Shown here in pieces: positions 36,195-45,284 of a stretch of 64,000 nt of DNA (its first letter is position 1; every line of letters begins with the position of its first letter). Position numbers and translations under genes: made by a program. The DNA comes from Caulobacter sp. 602-2. GTDB taxonomy: Bacteria; Pseudomonadota; Alphaproteobacteria; Caulobacterales; Caulobacteraceae. The stretch covers positions 1 to 64,000 of the forward strand of contig NZ_JAAKGT010000012.1 in assembly GCF_011043625.1 (NCBI RefSeq). Direction: 5' to 3'. The notes beneath the pieces were generated by a model. The model ran no database searches and was not told the DNA's origin. It saw nothing but the letters and a program-made list of their open reading frames with translations.

Positions 36195-38549
36195 ATGCGT
36201 ACCCTCAAGACCCTGATCCTGGCCGCCTCGGCCCTGACTGCAACCACGTCGCTGGCCCAGGCCGCCGAGCCCGCCGCCAAGCCGACGACCACCTGGGCCT
36301 ATTCGGCCAAGACCGCCGTCGGCGCCTCGTACGAGGCCTATGTCGACGGCGCCTACAAGGACGGCGGCCCGACCGGCGCGGTGTCGAAGGTGTGGTTCTC
36401 GGTCGCCGACGGCGTGCTGACCGAAACCATGTACGGCCTGATCCACGAGGCCCAGATCAAGCAGATGCGGATCGCCGTGAAGACCGCCGACGGGCTCGCC
36501 GTCGAGGGGCGCGACACGACCGCCAGGACTGAATATCTGTATACGGATAAAAAGGGCCGTCCGCTGTCGCCGGCCTACAAGATCACCACCACCGACAAGG
36601 CCGGCCGCTTCGTCATCGAGAAGCGGATCTTCACCGATCCCGATCGCCACGCCCTGTTCCTGCGGGTGACGATCAAGGCGCTGAAGGGCTCGGTGACGCC
36701 GTTCCTGGTGCTGGAGCCGCACATGGCCAACACCGGCGGAGGCGACGTCGGCTCGGCCGGCGCCCAGGCGCTGACGGCGGGCGAGGGCAAGGTCTATCTG
36801 ACCCTGCGCGGCGACCGCCCCTTCGCCAAGGCCGCCGCCGCCAAGCTGGAAGGCGATGACGCGTTGAAGATCCTCGGCGAGGACGGCGTGCTGGCCGGCG
36901 ACTCCGAAGCCAAGGGCGCGATCGTGCTGGCCGCCCAGCTGCCGACCCAGGCCTCGGGCGTGGCCACCTACGACTTCGCCATCGGCTTCGGCGCCGATCC
37001 GGGCGCCTCGGCCCAGACGGCCATGGCCAGCCTGAAGACGGGCTATGACGAGGTGCTGGCCCGCTACAACGGCGAGGGCGCCCATGTGGGCTGGAGCGAC
37101 TACATCGCGTCGCTGACCGAACTGCCGCGCGTGGCCAAGGAAAGCGCCGACGGCGGCAAGCTGGCCTATGCCAGCGCCCTGATGCTGAAGGTGCAGGAAG
37201 ACCGCACCTATGCCGGGGCCCTGATCGCCTCGCTGTCCAACCCCTGGGGCGACACGGTGGACGCAGGCAAGCCCTCGACCGGCTATAAGGCCGTCTGGCC
37301 GCGCGACTTCTACCAGTGCGCCATGGCGCTTGCGGCCCTGGGCGACAAGCAGACGCCGCTGGCGGCCTTCCACTACCTGCCCACCGTGCAGGTCGGCGAG
37401 AAGACCCCGGGCAACAAGGGCGCCGGCGGCTGGTTCCTGCAGAAGACCGAGGTGGACGGCACGCCCGAGTGGGTCGGCGTCCAACTGGACCAGACGGCCA
37501 TGCCGATCATGCTGGGCTGGAAGCTGTGGAAGCTGGGCTGGCTCTCCGAGCCCGACCTGAAGGCCTACTACGCCCGCATGATCAAGCCGGCCGCCGACTT
37601 CCTGGTCGACGGCGGCAAGGTCGGCATCGGCTGGAACAAGGCCACGATCGTTCCGCCCTACACCCAGCAGGAACGCTGGGAGGAGCAGGACGGCCACTCG
37701 CCCTCGACCACGGCCGCGGTGATCGCGGGCCTGGTCACCGCCGGCGAGATCGCCGACCTGGCCCGCGACGCCAAGTCGGGCGACCGCTACCGCGAAACCG
37801 CCGACGCCTATTCGGCCAAGGTCGAGGCGCGGATGTTCACCACCAGCGGCAAGTTCGGCGACGGCAGCTACTTCATGCGCCTGAACAAGAACGAGGACCC
37901 CAACGACAAGGCCCCGATCGGCGCGGCCAACGGCCAGATCGCCCCGCCCGAGGACGAGGTGGTCGACGGCGGCTTCCTGGAACTGGTGCGCTACGGCGTG
38001 CGCCGGGCCGACGACAGCCACATCGTCGGCAGCCTGCCCGAACTGGACGACACGGCCCGCGAGGACATGTACCGCGTGCGCTACGATTTCAGCTTCCCCG
38101 GTGTGAAGGGCGAGTTCCCCGGCTGGCGGCGCTACGACGTCGACGGCTATGGCGAGGACGCCAAGACCGGCGGCAACTATGGCGAGGGCGGGGAGATGTC
38201 GCCCGGCCAGCGCGGCCGGGTGTGGCCGATCTTCACCGGCGAACGCGGCCATTACGAGCTGGCCCTGGCCGCCGAGAAGGGCAAGCCGAGCAAGGCCCAG
38301 ATCGCCGCCATCCGCGCCCGCTACGTCAAGGGCATCGAGCTGTTCGCCAATGACGGCCTGCTGATCCCCGAACAGGTGTGGGACGGCGTCGGCGCCAAGA
38401 CCCGTCATCCGTATGTCACCGGCGAGGGCACGGATTCGGCTACGCCGCTGGCCTGGTCGCACGCCGAGTACCTGAAACTGCTGCGCTCGCTGGCCGACGG
38501 CCAGGTGTGGGACCGCTATGAGCCCGTGGCGGCGAGGTACGCCAAGTAG
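36195..38549 (+). CDS. Periplasmic glucoamylase (GH15, glucodextranase-type)
   Basis: A 784-residue enzyme releasing glucose from the ends of alpha-glucans. It has a signal peptide (MRTLKTLILAASALTATTSL, AQA), an N-terminal beta-sandwich like that of bacterial glucodextranase (to about residue 280), and the (alpha/alpha)6 GH15 domain beginning KAVWPRDFYQ. The likely catalytic acid is in ERWEEQDGHSPST (near residue 494). The base is the glutamate of WSHAEYLK (near residue 757). The long frame opening at 34419 is not the gene: its first third is a shadow of the carrier gene. Third periplasmic glucan hydrolase in the locus. Confidence 0.9.
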   Translation: MRTLKTLILAASALTATTSLAQAAEPAAKPTTTWAYSAKTAVGASYEAYVDGAYKDGGPTGAVSKVWFSVADGVLTETMYGLIHEAQIKQMRIAVKTADGLAVEGRDTTARTEYLYTDKKGRPLSPAYKITTTDKAGRFVIEKRIFTDPDRHALFLRVTIKALKGSVTPFLVLEPHMANTGGGDVGSAGAQALTAGEGKVYLTLRGDRPFAKAAAAKLEGDDALKILGEDGVLAGDSEAKGAIVLAAQLPTQASGVATYDFAIGFGADPGASAQTAMASLKTGYDEVLARYNGEGAHVGWSDYIASLTELPRVAKESADGGKLAYASALMLKVQEDRTYAGALIASLSNPWGDTVDAGKPSTGYKAVWPRDFYQCAMALAALGDKQTPLAAFHYLPTVQVGEKTPGNKGAGGWFLQKTEVDGTPEWVGVQLDQTAMPIMLGWKLWKLGWLSEPDLKAYYARMIKPAADFLVDGGKVGIGWNKATIVPPYTQQERWEEQDGHSPSTTAAVIAGLVTAGEIADLARDAKSGDRYRETADAYSAKVEARMFTTSGKFGDGSYFMRLNKNEDPNDKAPIGAANGQIAPPEDEVVDGGFLELVRYGVRRADDSHIVGSLPELDDTAREDMYRVRYDFSFPGVKGEFPGWRRYDVDGYGEDAKTGGNYGEGGEMSPGQRGRVWPIFTGERGHYELALAAEKGKPSKAQIAAIRARYVKGIELFANDGLLIPEQVWDGVGAKTRHPYVTGEGTDSATPLAWSHAEYLKLLRSLADGQVWDRYEPVAARYAK

Positions 38550-38580
38550 GGGGCATCTGCTGGCTTCCCACTCGGTCCGT

Positions 38581-38679
38581 CTTCCCCCGCGAAGGCGGGG
38601 GCCCAAGCTGACCTCCCGGAAGGGGCGCGGCGGTTGATAGTCTGCCGTCTCGGCTTGGATCCCCGCCTGCGCGGGGAAG
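38581..38679. repeat. Paired hairpin repeat after the glucoamylase gene
   Basis: Two GC hairpins, 38581-38608 and 38653-38679, are imperfect inverted copies of each other (core CCCCCGCGAAGGCGGGG and CCCCGCCTGCGCGGGG). This is a third kind of intergenic palindrome in the window. No gene is seen in 38550-38760. Confidence 0.7.
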
Positions 38680-38760
38680 CTCGGTGAGAAGCTGGCTCAG
38701 GCTTTGGACCATTTGCCCAGGCCACGGCCTCGGCTAGGTTTCCACCCCGGGAGGAACGCC

Positions 38761-39177
38761 ATGACCGGTCAGCCGATCACGCTGAGGCTGCGCATCCAGG
38801 ATCCGGTTCCTGGCGTGGCCTACAGCCTGCAGGACAAGAAGAACCACCCCGTGGGGCCGGTGGTCGCGGGCGACGCCTCCCTGGCCTTCGACGTATCCTT
38901 GCGCGTCGCGCCGGGGCCGCGGTTCCTGGGCGAGTTCGTGCGCAGCGAGGGACCCAGCCGGCGCTTCGTCTACATCGCCATCGGAACCTCGGCCGGCGAT
39001 CACGGCTCGACCTGGAGCCGCAGGGCCAAGATCGACATCCACACGATCCCGGCCGACCTGCTGGCGAAGGCGCTGGAGGGCGCGGTGCTCGAGGTCCTGC
39101 TGCCCGGCCGCGCCAAGGACGGCGGCCCGGCCTGCGCGACGGTGGTTCCGCTCCTGGCCTGGCGCGTCGCGGACTGA
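38761..39177 (+). CDS. DUF5990 family protein
   Basis: A 138-residue protein beginning MTGQPITLRLRIQDPVPGVA, matching the DUF5990 pattern: a beta-rich region with GPRFLGEFVRSEGPSRRFVY, then IAIGTSAGDHGSTWSRRAKI. Function unknown. I chose the ATG at 38761, with GGGAGG 9 bases upstream; the frame opens earlier at 38704. It stands between a repeat and rmuC. Confidence 0.8.
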   Translation: MTGQPITLRLRIQDPVPGVAYSLQDKKNHPVGPVVAGDASLAFDVSLRVAPGPRFLGEFVRSEGPSRRFVYIAIGTSAGDHGSTWSRRAKIDIHTIPADLLAKALEGAVLEVLLPGRAKDGGPACATVVPLLAWRVAD

Positions 39178-39233
39178 AGGTCCGGCGCGCCGCCCGCCTT
39201 TCTTCGGTCGTCGACTCCGGCTAAGAACGGAGC

Positions 39234-40532
39234 ATGAACGACGCCGTCGACCCCTACCTGATCCTCGCCCTGGTGTTCCTGCTCGCCGCCGCCGGCGCGG
39301 CGGTCTGGGCGATCGTGGCCCAGCGCAAGGCCGCCGCCGCCCAGCAGGAGGCCTGGCGGCTCTCCGCTCAGCTGGAGCAGGCGCTGGAGCGCCATCGCCA
39401 CCTGGAAGACCAGTCGGCGACCCAGATCGAGCTGATCCGCGCCCAGGCCGAAAAGAGCGCTCATGCCGTGGCCGAGCAGCTGATCAAGCGGGCCGACGAG
39501 AACGCCAAGAGCCGCGACCAGCTGACCCACGCGCGCCTGGAGGCCCAGCTCAAGCCGGTGGCCGAGACCCTCGCCAAGTTCGAGGCCCAGGTCACCGCCG
39601 TCGAGAAGGTGCGCGCCGAGGAGACCGGCGGCCTGAAAGCCCAGATCGCCGCCCTGATGGAGGCCTCGACCGCCACCCAGACCGAGGCCCGCAAGCTGTC
39701 GGCCGCCCTGCGCCGCGGCGCCGGCGTGCAGGGCCGCTGGGGCGAGCAGATGCTGCGCAACGTTCTGGAGATGGCGGGTCTCAAGCACGGCGTCGACTTC
39801 ACCGAGCAGGTCCAGCTGGACGGCGGCCGCATCCGTCCCGACGTGGTGGTGCGCATGCCGCGCAACGCCGCCTTCGTCATCGACGCCAAGTGCTCGCTGA
39901 CCGCCTATCTGGAAGCCCAGGACGCGGCCGACGACGTCACCCGCGAGGCCGCCTACCTGCGTCACGCCGCCTCCCTGCGCACGCATATCCAGCAACTTTC
40001 GGCCAAGGCCTACTGGGACGCGCTGGAGGTCTCGCCCGACTTCGTGGCGATGTTCGTGCCCGGCGACGGCATCCTGGCCGCCGCCCTCGAGCGCGCGCCC
40101 GAACTGATGACCGAGGCGATGGAGAAGCGGGTGATCATCGCCACGCCCTCGACCCTGTTCGCCCTCTGCAAGGCCGTGTCCTACGGCTGGCGCGTCGAGG
40201 AGCAGGCCAAGAACGCCGTCGAGGTCGCCGCCCTGGGCCGCGAGCTCTACAAGCGGGTCGCCGACATGGGCGGCCACGTGGCCGGCATGGGCCGTTCGCT
40301 GTCGGCCGCCGTCGACAAGTACAACGCCTTCGTCGGCTCGCTGGAGAGCCGGGTGCTGCCCAAGGCGCGCGAGTTCGAGAAGCTGAAGGTCGAGCACGGC
40401 GGCAAGGGCATCGAGGAACTGGCGGGGGTCGACACCGCCGTGCGGCCGGTCACCAAGCTGGAAATCTCGCAAGCTGATGAAGGGGTGGGACAAAACCCCG
40501 CCTTGACCCTCGGAAACGGGACGCCTACCTGA
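39234..40532 (+). CDS. rmuC: DNA recombination protein RmuC
   Basis: A 432-residue protein: an N-terminal membrane anchor ([20 protein letters not shown]), a long charged coiled coil to about residue 155, then the RmuC domain ([40 protein letters not shown]), which carries a PD-(D/E)XK-like DAK motif. The family limits inversions at inverted repeats, relevant in a genome rich in palindromes. The downstream def gene begins 8 bases later, so the two are probably cotranscribed. Confidence 0.9.
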   Translation: MNDAVDPYLILALVFLLAAAGAAVWAIVAQRKAAAAQQEAWRLSAQLEQALERHRHLEDQSATQIELIRAQAEKSAHAVAEQLIKRADENAKSRDQLTHARLEAQLKPVAETLAKFEAQVTAVEKVRAEETGGLKAQIAALMEASTATQTEARKLSAALRRGAGVQGRWGEQMLRNVLEMAGLKHGVDFTEQVQLDGGRIRPDVVVRMPRNAAFVIDAKCSLTAYLEAQDAADDVTREAAYLRHAASLRTHIQQLSAKAYWDALEVSPDFVAMFVPGDGILAAALERAPELMTEAMEKRVIIATPSTLFALCKAVSYGWRVEEQAKNAVEVAALGRELYKRVADMGGHVAGMGRSLSAAVDKYNAFVGSLESRVLPKAREFEKLKVEHGGKGIEELAGVDTAVRPVTKLEISQADEGVGQNPALTLGNGTPT

Positions 40533-40540
40533 GTCCCGTT

Positions 40541-41062
40541 ATGGCCATCCGTCGCATCCTCACCATCGACAACGCCGCCGACCTGGCGACGCTGAAGCAG
40601 ATATCCAAGCCCGTCGAGGCCGTCACCGACGAGCTGCGCGTCCTCATGGACGACATGCTGGAGACCATGTACGAGGCGCCCGGCATCGGCCTGGCCGCCG
40701 TGCAGGTCGGCGAGCCCGTGCGCATCATCGTCATGGACCTGGCCCGCGAGGGCGAGGAGCCGGAGCCGCGCTTCTTCGTCAATCCGGAGCTGTTCGACCC
40801 GTCCGAAGAGCTGTTCGTCTACGAGGAGGGCTGCCTGTCGGTGCCCGACTACTACGACGCCGTCGAACGTCCGGCCCGGATCAAGGTGCGCTACCTGAAC
40901 TATCAGGGCGAGAAGGTGGAAGAAGAGGCCGAGGGCCTGTTCGCCGTCTGCATCCAGCACGAGATGGACCACCTGGAGGGCGTGCTGTTCATCGACTACC
41001 TGTCGCGCCTGCGCCGCGATCGCGCCATGGCCAAGGCCAAGAAGGCCCGCCGCGCGGCCTGA
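40541..41062 (+). CDS. def: Peptide deformylase
   Basis: A 173-residue enzyme that removes the N-formyl group from nascent proteins. All three motifs are present: GIGLAAVQ (near residue 48), EEGCLSVP with the metal cysteine near residue 97, and QHEMDHLEG with metal histidines near residues 140 and 144. The length is normal and the C-terminus basic. A terminator follows. No fmt gene is seen next to it. Confidence 0.96.
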   Translation: MAIRRILTIDNAADLATLKQISKPVEAVTDELRVLMDDMLETMYEAPGIGLAAVQVGEPVRIIVMDLAREGEEPEPRFFVNPELFDPSEELFVYEEGCLSVPDYYDAVERPARIKVRYLNYQGEKVEEEAEGLFAVCIQHEMDHLEGVLFIDYLSRLRRDRAMAKAKKARRAA

Positions 41063-41087
41063 TCCGCCAGCGTCCAGCCGCAAGAAC

Positions 41088-41120
41088 AGCCCCGGTCCGA
41101 AAGGCCGGGGCTTTTTCTTT
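41088..41120 (+). terminator. Intrinsic terminator after def
   Basis: Stem AGCCCCGG (41088-41095) with CCGGGGCT (41105-41112), followed by TTTTCTTT. Confidence 0.9.
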
Positions 41121-41168
41121 GCCCGCCCCGTCGCCTATGGTCGTGGGGCGGGGACGCGGGGGCGTGCG

Positions 41169-41648
41169 ATGGCGAAGAGTTCGTGGCGGGCGTCGAACGC
41201 CCTGGCGCTGGTCGTTGGCGCGGGAGCGCTGGCCGGCTGCACCTTCGTGGACGAGCCCCGGCGCGACGCCCGCGAGTTCCTGGCGGCGACGCCGGCCGAT
41301 CAGATCATGTGCATCATCAGTCCCGACGATGCCGGCGAGATCTGGTTCTCGACCGCCGCCCATCAGTTCCAGCTGGTCATCGCCCAGTCGCGCGTCGGCG
41401 ACCTGGCCAAGTGCAACGTCTGGCTCCGCAGCCTGCCGCTCCATTACGTCAGGGGCGACACCAACATCACCTTCGTGATGGACGGCTGCCGCGTCGCTCG
41501 CTCCTACACGCTCGAGGCTCCGAACCAGGGGATGGTCGATGTCGCCAACAAGGGGTGCGGGCGCCGGTCCGATTTCACCCTGGTCGAACACGAAGCCGGT
41601 TTGCCCCACTACCGAATTACCCTGCGGGAGGAGCAGGGCGGCGACTAG
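41169..41648 (+). CDS. Hypothetical lipoprotein
   Basis: A 159-residue protein with a lipoprotein signal: MAKSSWRASNALALVVGAGA, then LAGC with the lipid-bearing cysteine near residue 24. The mature part is small and beta-rich with four further cysteines (for example CIISP, KCNVW, DGCRV, KGCGRR), suggesting two disulfides. No family is recognised. A following zapE is on the same strand 55 bases later. Confidence 0.7.
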   Translation: MAKSSWRASNALALVVGAGALAGCTFVDEPRRDAREFLAATPADQIMCIISPDDAGEIWFSTAAHQFQLVIAQSRVGDLAKCNVWLRSLPLHYVRGDTNITFVMDGCRVARSYTLEAPNQGMVDVANKGCGRRSDFTLVEHEAGLPHYRITLREEQGGD

Positions 41649-41703
41649 GTTGCGTCAGCTTCCGCTTCCCCCGCGCGGCTCCACGCGCTAACCCGCATCC
41701 CCG

Positions 41704-42822
41704 ATGCCCCAGTCCGTACGCACCGCCTATCGTGAGCGTCTCGCCGCCGGCGAGATCCGCCCCGATGTCGCCCAGGCCGCCGCCATCGACGCCTTGGCCC
41801 GCCTGGAATCCGATCTCGACAACGCCGGCGAGCCCAGCTTCTCGTTCTTCGGCCGCAAGCCCAAGAGCCAGCGCGGGCTCTACATCTGGGGGCCGGTCGG
41901 GCGCGGCAAGTCGATGGTCATGGACCTGTTCTTCGACAGCGCCCCGGTGCACCGCAAGCGCCGCGTGCACTTCCACGTCTTCATGGCCGAGGTGCACGCC
42001 CACATCGACGCCTGGCGCAAGGGCGACGGCGCCGAGCGCAAGGCGCGTTTTGGCCGCCACAAGGGCGACGACCCGATCGCGCCGACGGCCGAACTGATCG
42101 CGGGCGAGGCGAGGCTTCTCTGCTTCGACGAGCTGCAGGTCACCGACATCGCCGACGCCATGATCCTGGGCCGGCTGTTCGAGGCGCTGTTCGCCGAGGG
42201 CGTGACCCTGGTGGCCACGTCCAACCGTCCGCCCGACGACCTCTACAAGGACGGCCTCAACCGCCAGCTCTTCACCCCCTTCATCGCCATGCTGAAGGAG
42301 AAGATGGAGGTGGTGGCCGTGCGCGGGCCGGTGGACTTCCGCCTGGATCGCCTGCGGGCCGGCCGCACCTGGCTGTCGCCCGTCGACAAGACCACCGAGG
42401 CCGAGTTCGACACGCTGTGGGCCGACATGCTGGACGGCGCCGAAGAGACCGGCGCGACGCTGGAGGTGATGGGCCGCAAGCTGCGCCTGCCGCGCGCGGC
42501 CGGCGGCCTGGTGCGCAGCTCGTTCGCCAGCCTGTGCCAGCAGGCGCTGGGGCCGCAGGACTACCTGGCCCTGGCCGAGCGGTTCCACACCATCTTCCTG
42601 GAAGACATTCCGCTTCTCATTCCCGAAAAGCGCGACGCGGCAAAGCGCTTCAACACCCTGATCGACGCCCTCTACGAGGCCGACGCCAAGCTGGTGGCCC
42701 TGGCCGCCGGCGAGCCCGAGGCGCTGTACCCGGCCGGCGACGGCTCTTTCGAGTTCGAGCGGACGGTGTCGCGCCTGCAGGAGATGCGCTCGGCGGACTA
42801 TGTGGGGCGGGTGCGGGACTAG
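41704..42822 (+). CDS. zapE: Cell division protein ZapE (AFG1-like ATPase)
   Basis: A 372-residue AFG1/ZapE P-loop ATPase. Walker A is GPVGRGKSMVMD (near residue 63), Walker B LLCFDELQVTD, and sensor-1 ATSNRPPDDLYKDGLNRQLF. ZapE binds FtsZ at the septum, and relatives affect membrane protein turnover. Normal length. Converges on the histidine kinase gene with a hairpin between them. Confidence 0.92.
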   Translation: MPQSVRTAYRERLAAGEIRPDVAQAAAIDALARLESDLDNAGEPSFSFFGRKPKSQRGLYIWGPVGRGKSMVMDLFFDSAPVHRKRRVHFHVFMAEVHAHIDAWRKGDGAERKARFGRHKGDDPIAPTAELIAGEARLLCFDELQVTDIADAMILGRLFEALFAEGVTLVATSNRPPDDLYKDGLNRQLFTPFIAMLKEKMEVVAVRGPVDFRLDRLRAGRTWLSPVDKTTEAEFDTLWADMLDGAEETGATLEVMGRKLRLPRAAGGLVRSSFASLCQQALGPQDYLALAERFHTIFLEDIPLLIPEKRDAAKRFNTLIDALYEADAKLVALAAGEPEALYPAGDGSFEFERTVSRLQEMRSADYVGRVRD

Positions 42823-42832
42823 AGATCTGAAA

Positions 42833-42851
42833 CCTCTCCCATAGGGAGAGG
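42833..42851. terminator. Hairpin between zapE and the kinase gene
   Basis: Perfect arms CCTCTCCC and GGGAGAGG around ATA, 10 bases after zapE and before the kinase stop. No T-run on either strand; likely weak. Confidence 0.5.
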
Positions 42852-42858
42852 GAGGGAT

Positions 42859-44292
42859 CTAGAACGCCCGGTCCAGCGAGACCGTGAACCGGCAGGCCAG
42901 TCCCTCCAGCGCGTAGTCGATCGCCACCTGCCCGCGCAGTTCGGCGCCGATGCTGCGTTCGATCAGGCGTGAGCCGAAGCCCCGGCGGGCGGGGGCGACG
43001 ACGGGCGGGCCGCCTTCCTCGCGCCATTCGAACACCAGCGCGTCGGACGGCTCGACCCGCCAGTCCAGCAGCAGCCGGCCGGCCTCGCTGCTCAGCGCGC
43101 CGTACTTGGCGGCGTTGGTGGCCAGTTCGTGGAACACCATGCCCAGCGACAGGGCGACGCGCGCGGGCAGATTGACGTCCGGGCCGTGCATGACGATGCG
43201 CGCGGGATCGTACGGCGCCAGTTCCTGGGCCAGGATCGGGCGCAGGCCGGCGCCCGCCCACTGGCTGTCGGTCAGGGCGTTGTGGGTCTGCGACAGGGCC
43301 AGCAGCCGCGCCTCGAAGGCGCGCACGAAGGTCTCGGGCCTGTCGACGCCGCGCAGGGTCTGGCGGGCGATGGCCTGCACGGTGGCCAGGGTGTTCTTGA
43401 CGCGATGGTTCAGCTCGTCGAGCAGCAGGCGCTGCTGCTCGCCGGCCAGCACCTTTTCCGTGACGTCCGAGCCCTCGACCAGCACGCCGGAGACCGAGCC
43501 GTCCGGCTCGACGATCGGCTGGTAGATGAAGTCGAGAAAGCGGTCTTCCAGCGGACCGTCTGGCGTGCGCTGCAACGCGACCTTGATCTCGCGGCCGATG
43601 AAGGCCTCGGCGGTGGCGGTCACCCTGTCGAGCAGGGCCACGAAGCCCTGTTCCACCACCTCGGGCAGGGCCTCGCGCAGCGGCAGGCCGACCACGTCGC
43701 GCCAGCCGATCAGTTGGCCGTAGGCGTTGTTGACCAGGTCGAAGCGGTGCTCGGGGCCGCGCAGCACGGCCATGAAGCTGGGGGCCTGCATGAACAGGCG
43801 CCGCAGGTCGTCGTTCTGGGCCCCGGCCGCCCCGGCCCGCAGCAGCACGTCGTCCTGCAGCATGGTCATCTCGCCCCTGCCGAACGCCACTTCCTTCAGG
43901 CGCTGGATGGCGGTGACGTCCTGGGTGTGCTGGACGATGTAGGCGGTCCTGCCGTCTGGGCCGGGAATCGGGGTGTGGGTGGCGCTCCAGATGCGGTCCT
44001 CGAACCCGCCGCCCAGGTGGGCCGGGCGCTCGATGGCGTAGGGGATCAGCGGCAGGTGATCGACCCTGCCCAGGTCGCGGGCGCGCAGCAGCGAGCTCTC
44101 CAGCCGCTCGCGCGACTCCCCCTGGCTGGGGAAGGCGTCGAACAACGCGACGCCGTCGAGTTCGACCCAACTGCGGCCGACCGTGTCGAGATAGGCCTGG
44201 TTGGCGGCCACGTAGCGCAGCCCGCGATCGAGCATCATGTACGGGGTCGGCAGACGATCGAACACCGTCGCGAAATCGATCGGTCCGGTCAT
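42859..44292 (-). CDS. PAS-domain sensor histidine kinase, HWE type
   Basis: A 477-residue soluble kinase. Two or three PAS domains come first (FDRLPTPYMMLDRGLRYVAA; FMQAPSFMAVLRGPEHRFDL). The HWE/HisKA_2 phosphoacceptor is LLDELNHRVKNTLATVQAIA, with His296. The HATPase domain has MVFHELATNAAKYGAL and the hallmark WRE in FEWREEGG. No membrane segment is present. I chose the ATG at 44292 (MTGPIDFATVF); the frame opens at 44391 but that part overlaps the sdh promoter side. No response regulator is adjacent. The family often signals in light, stress or general stress pathways. Confidence 0.87.
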   Translation of the reverse strand: MTGPIDFATVFDRLPTPYMMLDRGLRYVAANQAYLDTVGRSWVELDGVALFDAFPSQGESRERLESSLLRARDLGRVDHLPLIPYAIERPAHLGGGFEDRIWSATHTPIPGPDGRTAYIVQHTQDVTAIQRLKEVAFGRGEMTMLQDDVLLRAGAAGAQNDDLRRLFMQAPSFMAVLRGPEHRFDLVNNAYGQLIGWRDVVGLPLREALPEVVEQGFVALLDRVTATAEAFIGREIKVALQRTPDGPLEDRFLDFIYQPIVEPDGSVSGVLVEGSDVTEKVLAGEQQRLLLDELNHRVKNTLATVQAIARQTLRGVDRPETFVRAFEARLLALSQTHNALTDSQWAGAGLRPILAQELAPYDPARIVMHGPDVNLPARVALSLGMVFHELATNAAKYGALSSEAGRLLLDWRVEPSDALVFEWREEGGPPVVAPARRGFGSRLIERSIGAELRGQVAIDYALEGLACRFTVSLDRAF

Positions 44293-44406
44293 CGCCTGAA
44301 CATCATCCCCAACAAGCAGCCAGCGATAACGCAAGCTTGGCTTGAGAGGTTCCTTCTTTCTCCCGAAGGGCGAAATGCGAACGTATCTCAAGTAACGGCC
44401 GTTTCG

Positions 44407-44434
44407 TTGACACCCCGGCGCTCGCGCTTAAAAG
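44407..44434 (+). promoter_or_regulatory. Probable sdh promoter
   Basis: TTGACA (44407-44412), then 13 bases, then GCTTAAAA (44426-44433), close to the Caulobacter housekeeping pattern TTGAC-N-GCTANAWC. It is 39 bases upstream of sdhC. Confidence 0.5.
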
Positions 44435-44472
44435 CGTCCCGCAACGCACAAATCCACAGGTTGGACGTAAAT

Positions 44473-44880
44473 ATGACCGAGACGAGCCGGGGGCTCCCTG
44501 AGCGTCCGCTGTCGCCGCACCTCCAGGTCTGGCGCTGGCACATCACCATGGCGTGCTCGATCCTGCACCGCGCCAGCCTGTTCGCCCTCTATGTCGGCGT
44601 CCTGCTCCTGGCCGGTTGGGCACTGGCCCTGGCCTCGGGCCCCGAGCACTACGCCTGCTACACCGGCGTGCTGGGCTCGCTGCTGGGCAAGCTGGTGCTG
44701 TTCGGCATCACCGTCGCGGTCTTCTACAACGTCGCCTACATCGTCCGTCAGAGCTTCTGGGACCTGGGCAAGGGCTTCGATCCGAAGACGGCCAACCTGA
44801 CCGGCGTGGTCGTGATCGCGTTCGCGATCGTCGCCGCCGTCGTCACCTGGATCATCGCCTTCGCGACCGGAGCGATCTGA
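44473..44880 (+). CDS. sdhC: Succinate dehydrogenase cytochrome b556 subunit
   Basis: A 135-residue membrane anchor with three helices. [20 protein letters not shown] then LHR contains the quinone-site S29 and R33. In helix 2 the E. coli heme ligand position reads [15 protein letters not shown]86 replaces H84 and Q93 replaces H91. The rest fits SdhC. The anchor holds SdhAB and reduces ubiquinone. The gene starts the operon, 2 bases before sdhD. Confidence 0.92.
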   Translation: MTETSRGLPERPLSPHLQVWRWHITMACSILHRASLFALYVGVLLLAGWALALASGPEHYACYTGVLGSLLGKLVLFGITVAVFYNVAYIVRQSFWDLGKGFDPKTANLTGVVVIAFAIVAAVVTWIIAFATGAI

Positions 44881-44882
44881 CC

Positions 44883-45284
44883 ATGAGCACCTCCAAGAGC
44901 CAATTCCGTACCCCGCTGTCGCGCGCGCGCGGCCTGGGCGCGTCGCACCACGGCGTGGGCCATTTCATCGCCGAGCGCGTTTCGGGCCTGGCCCTGATCC
45001 CGCTGTTCCTGTGGGGCGCCTTCGCCGGCATCCGCCTGGCCGGCGCCGACTTCGACACGGTCGCCGCCTGGGTGGCGATCCCGATCAACGCCGTCCTGCT
45101 GTCGCTGCTCTTCATCGCCCTGCTGGTGCATCTGAAGAACGCCATCCAGGTGGTCATCGAGGACTATGTCGAGGCGTTCGCCCCGAAGGCCGCCCTCGTC
45201 ATCGGCAACCTCTTCGTCTGCATGCTCGCGGGCGCCGCCGGGATCGTCTCGATCCTGAAGATCGCCTTCACCGGAGCCCTTTGA
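44883..45284 (+). CDS. sdhD: Succinate dehydrogenase membrane anchor subunit
   Basis: A 133-residue three-helix anchor. [20 protein letters not shown] starts helix 1. [16 protein letters not shown] holds H83, the equivalent of the heme ligand of E. coli SdhD, and D94-Y95, the quinone-site pair. The stop overlaps the sdhA start (TGATG). Confidence 0.92.
   Translation: MSTSKSQFRTPLSRARGLGASHHGVGHFIAERVSGLALIPLFLWGAFAGIRLAGADFDTVAAWVAIPINAVLLSLLFIALLVHLKNAIQVVIEDYVEAFAPKAALVIGNLFVCMLAGAAGIVSILKIAFTGAL

Noticed and set aside
34419-38549. A single 1,376-codon frame reading through the carrier and glucoamylase genes
   Set aside because: The first 590 codons are a shadow of the MFS carrier in another frame. 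A proper ATG with signal peptide starts the GH15 gene at 36195.
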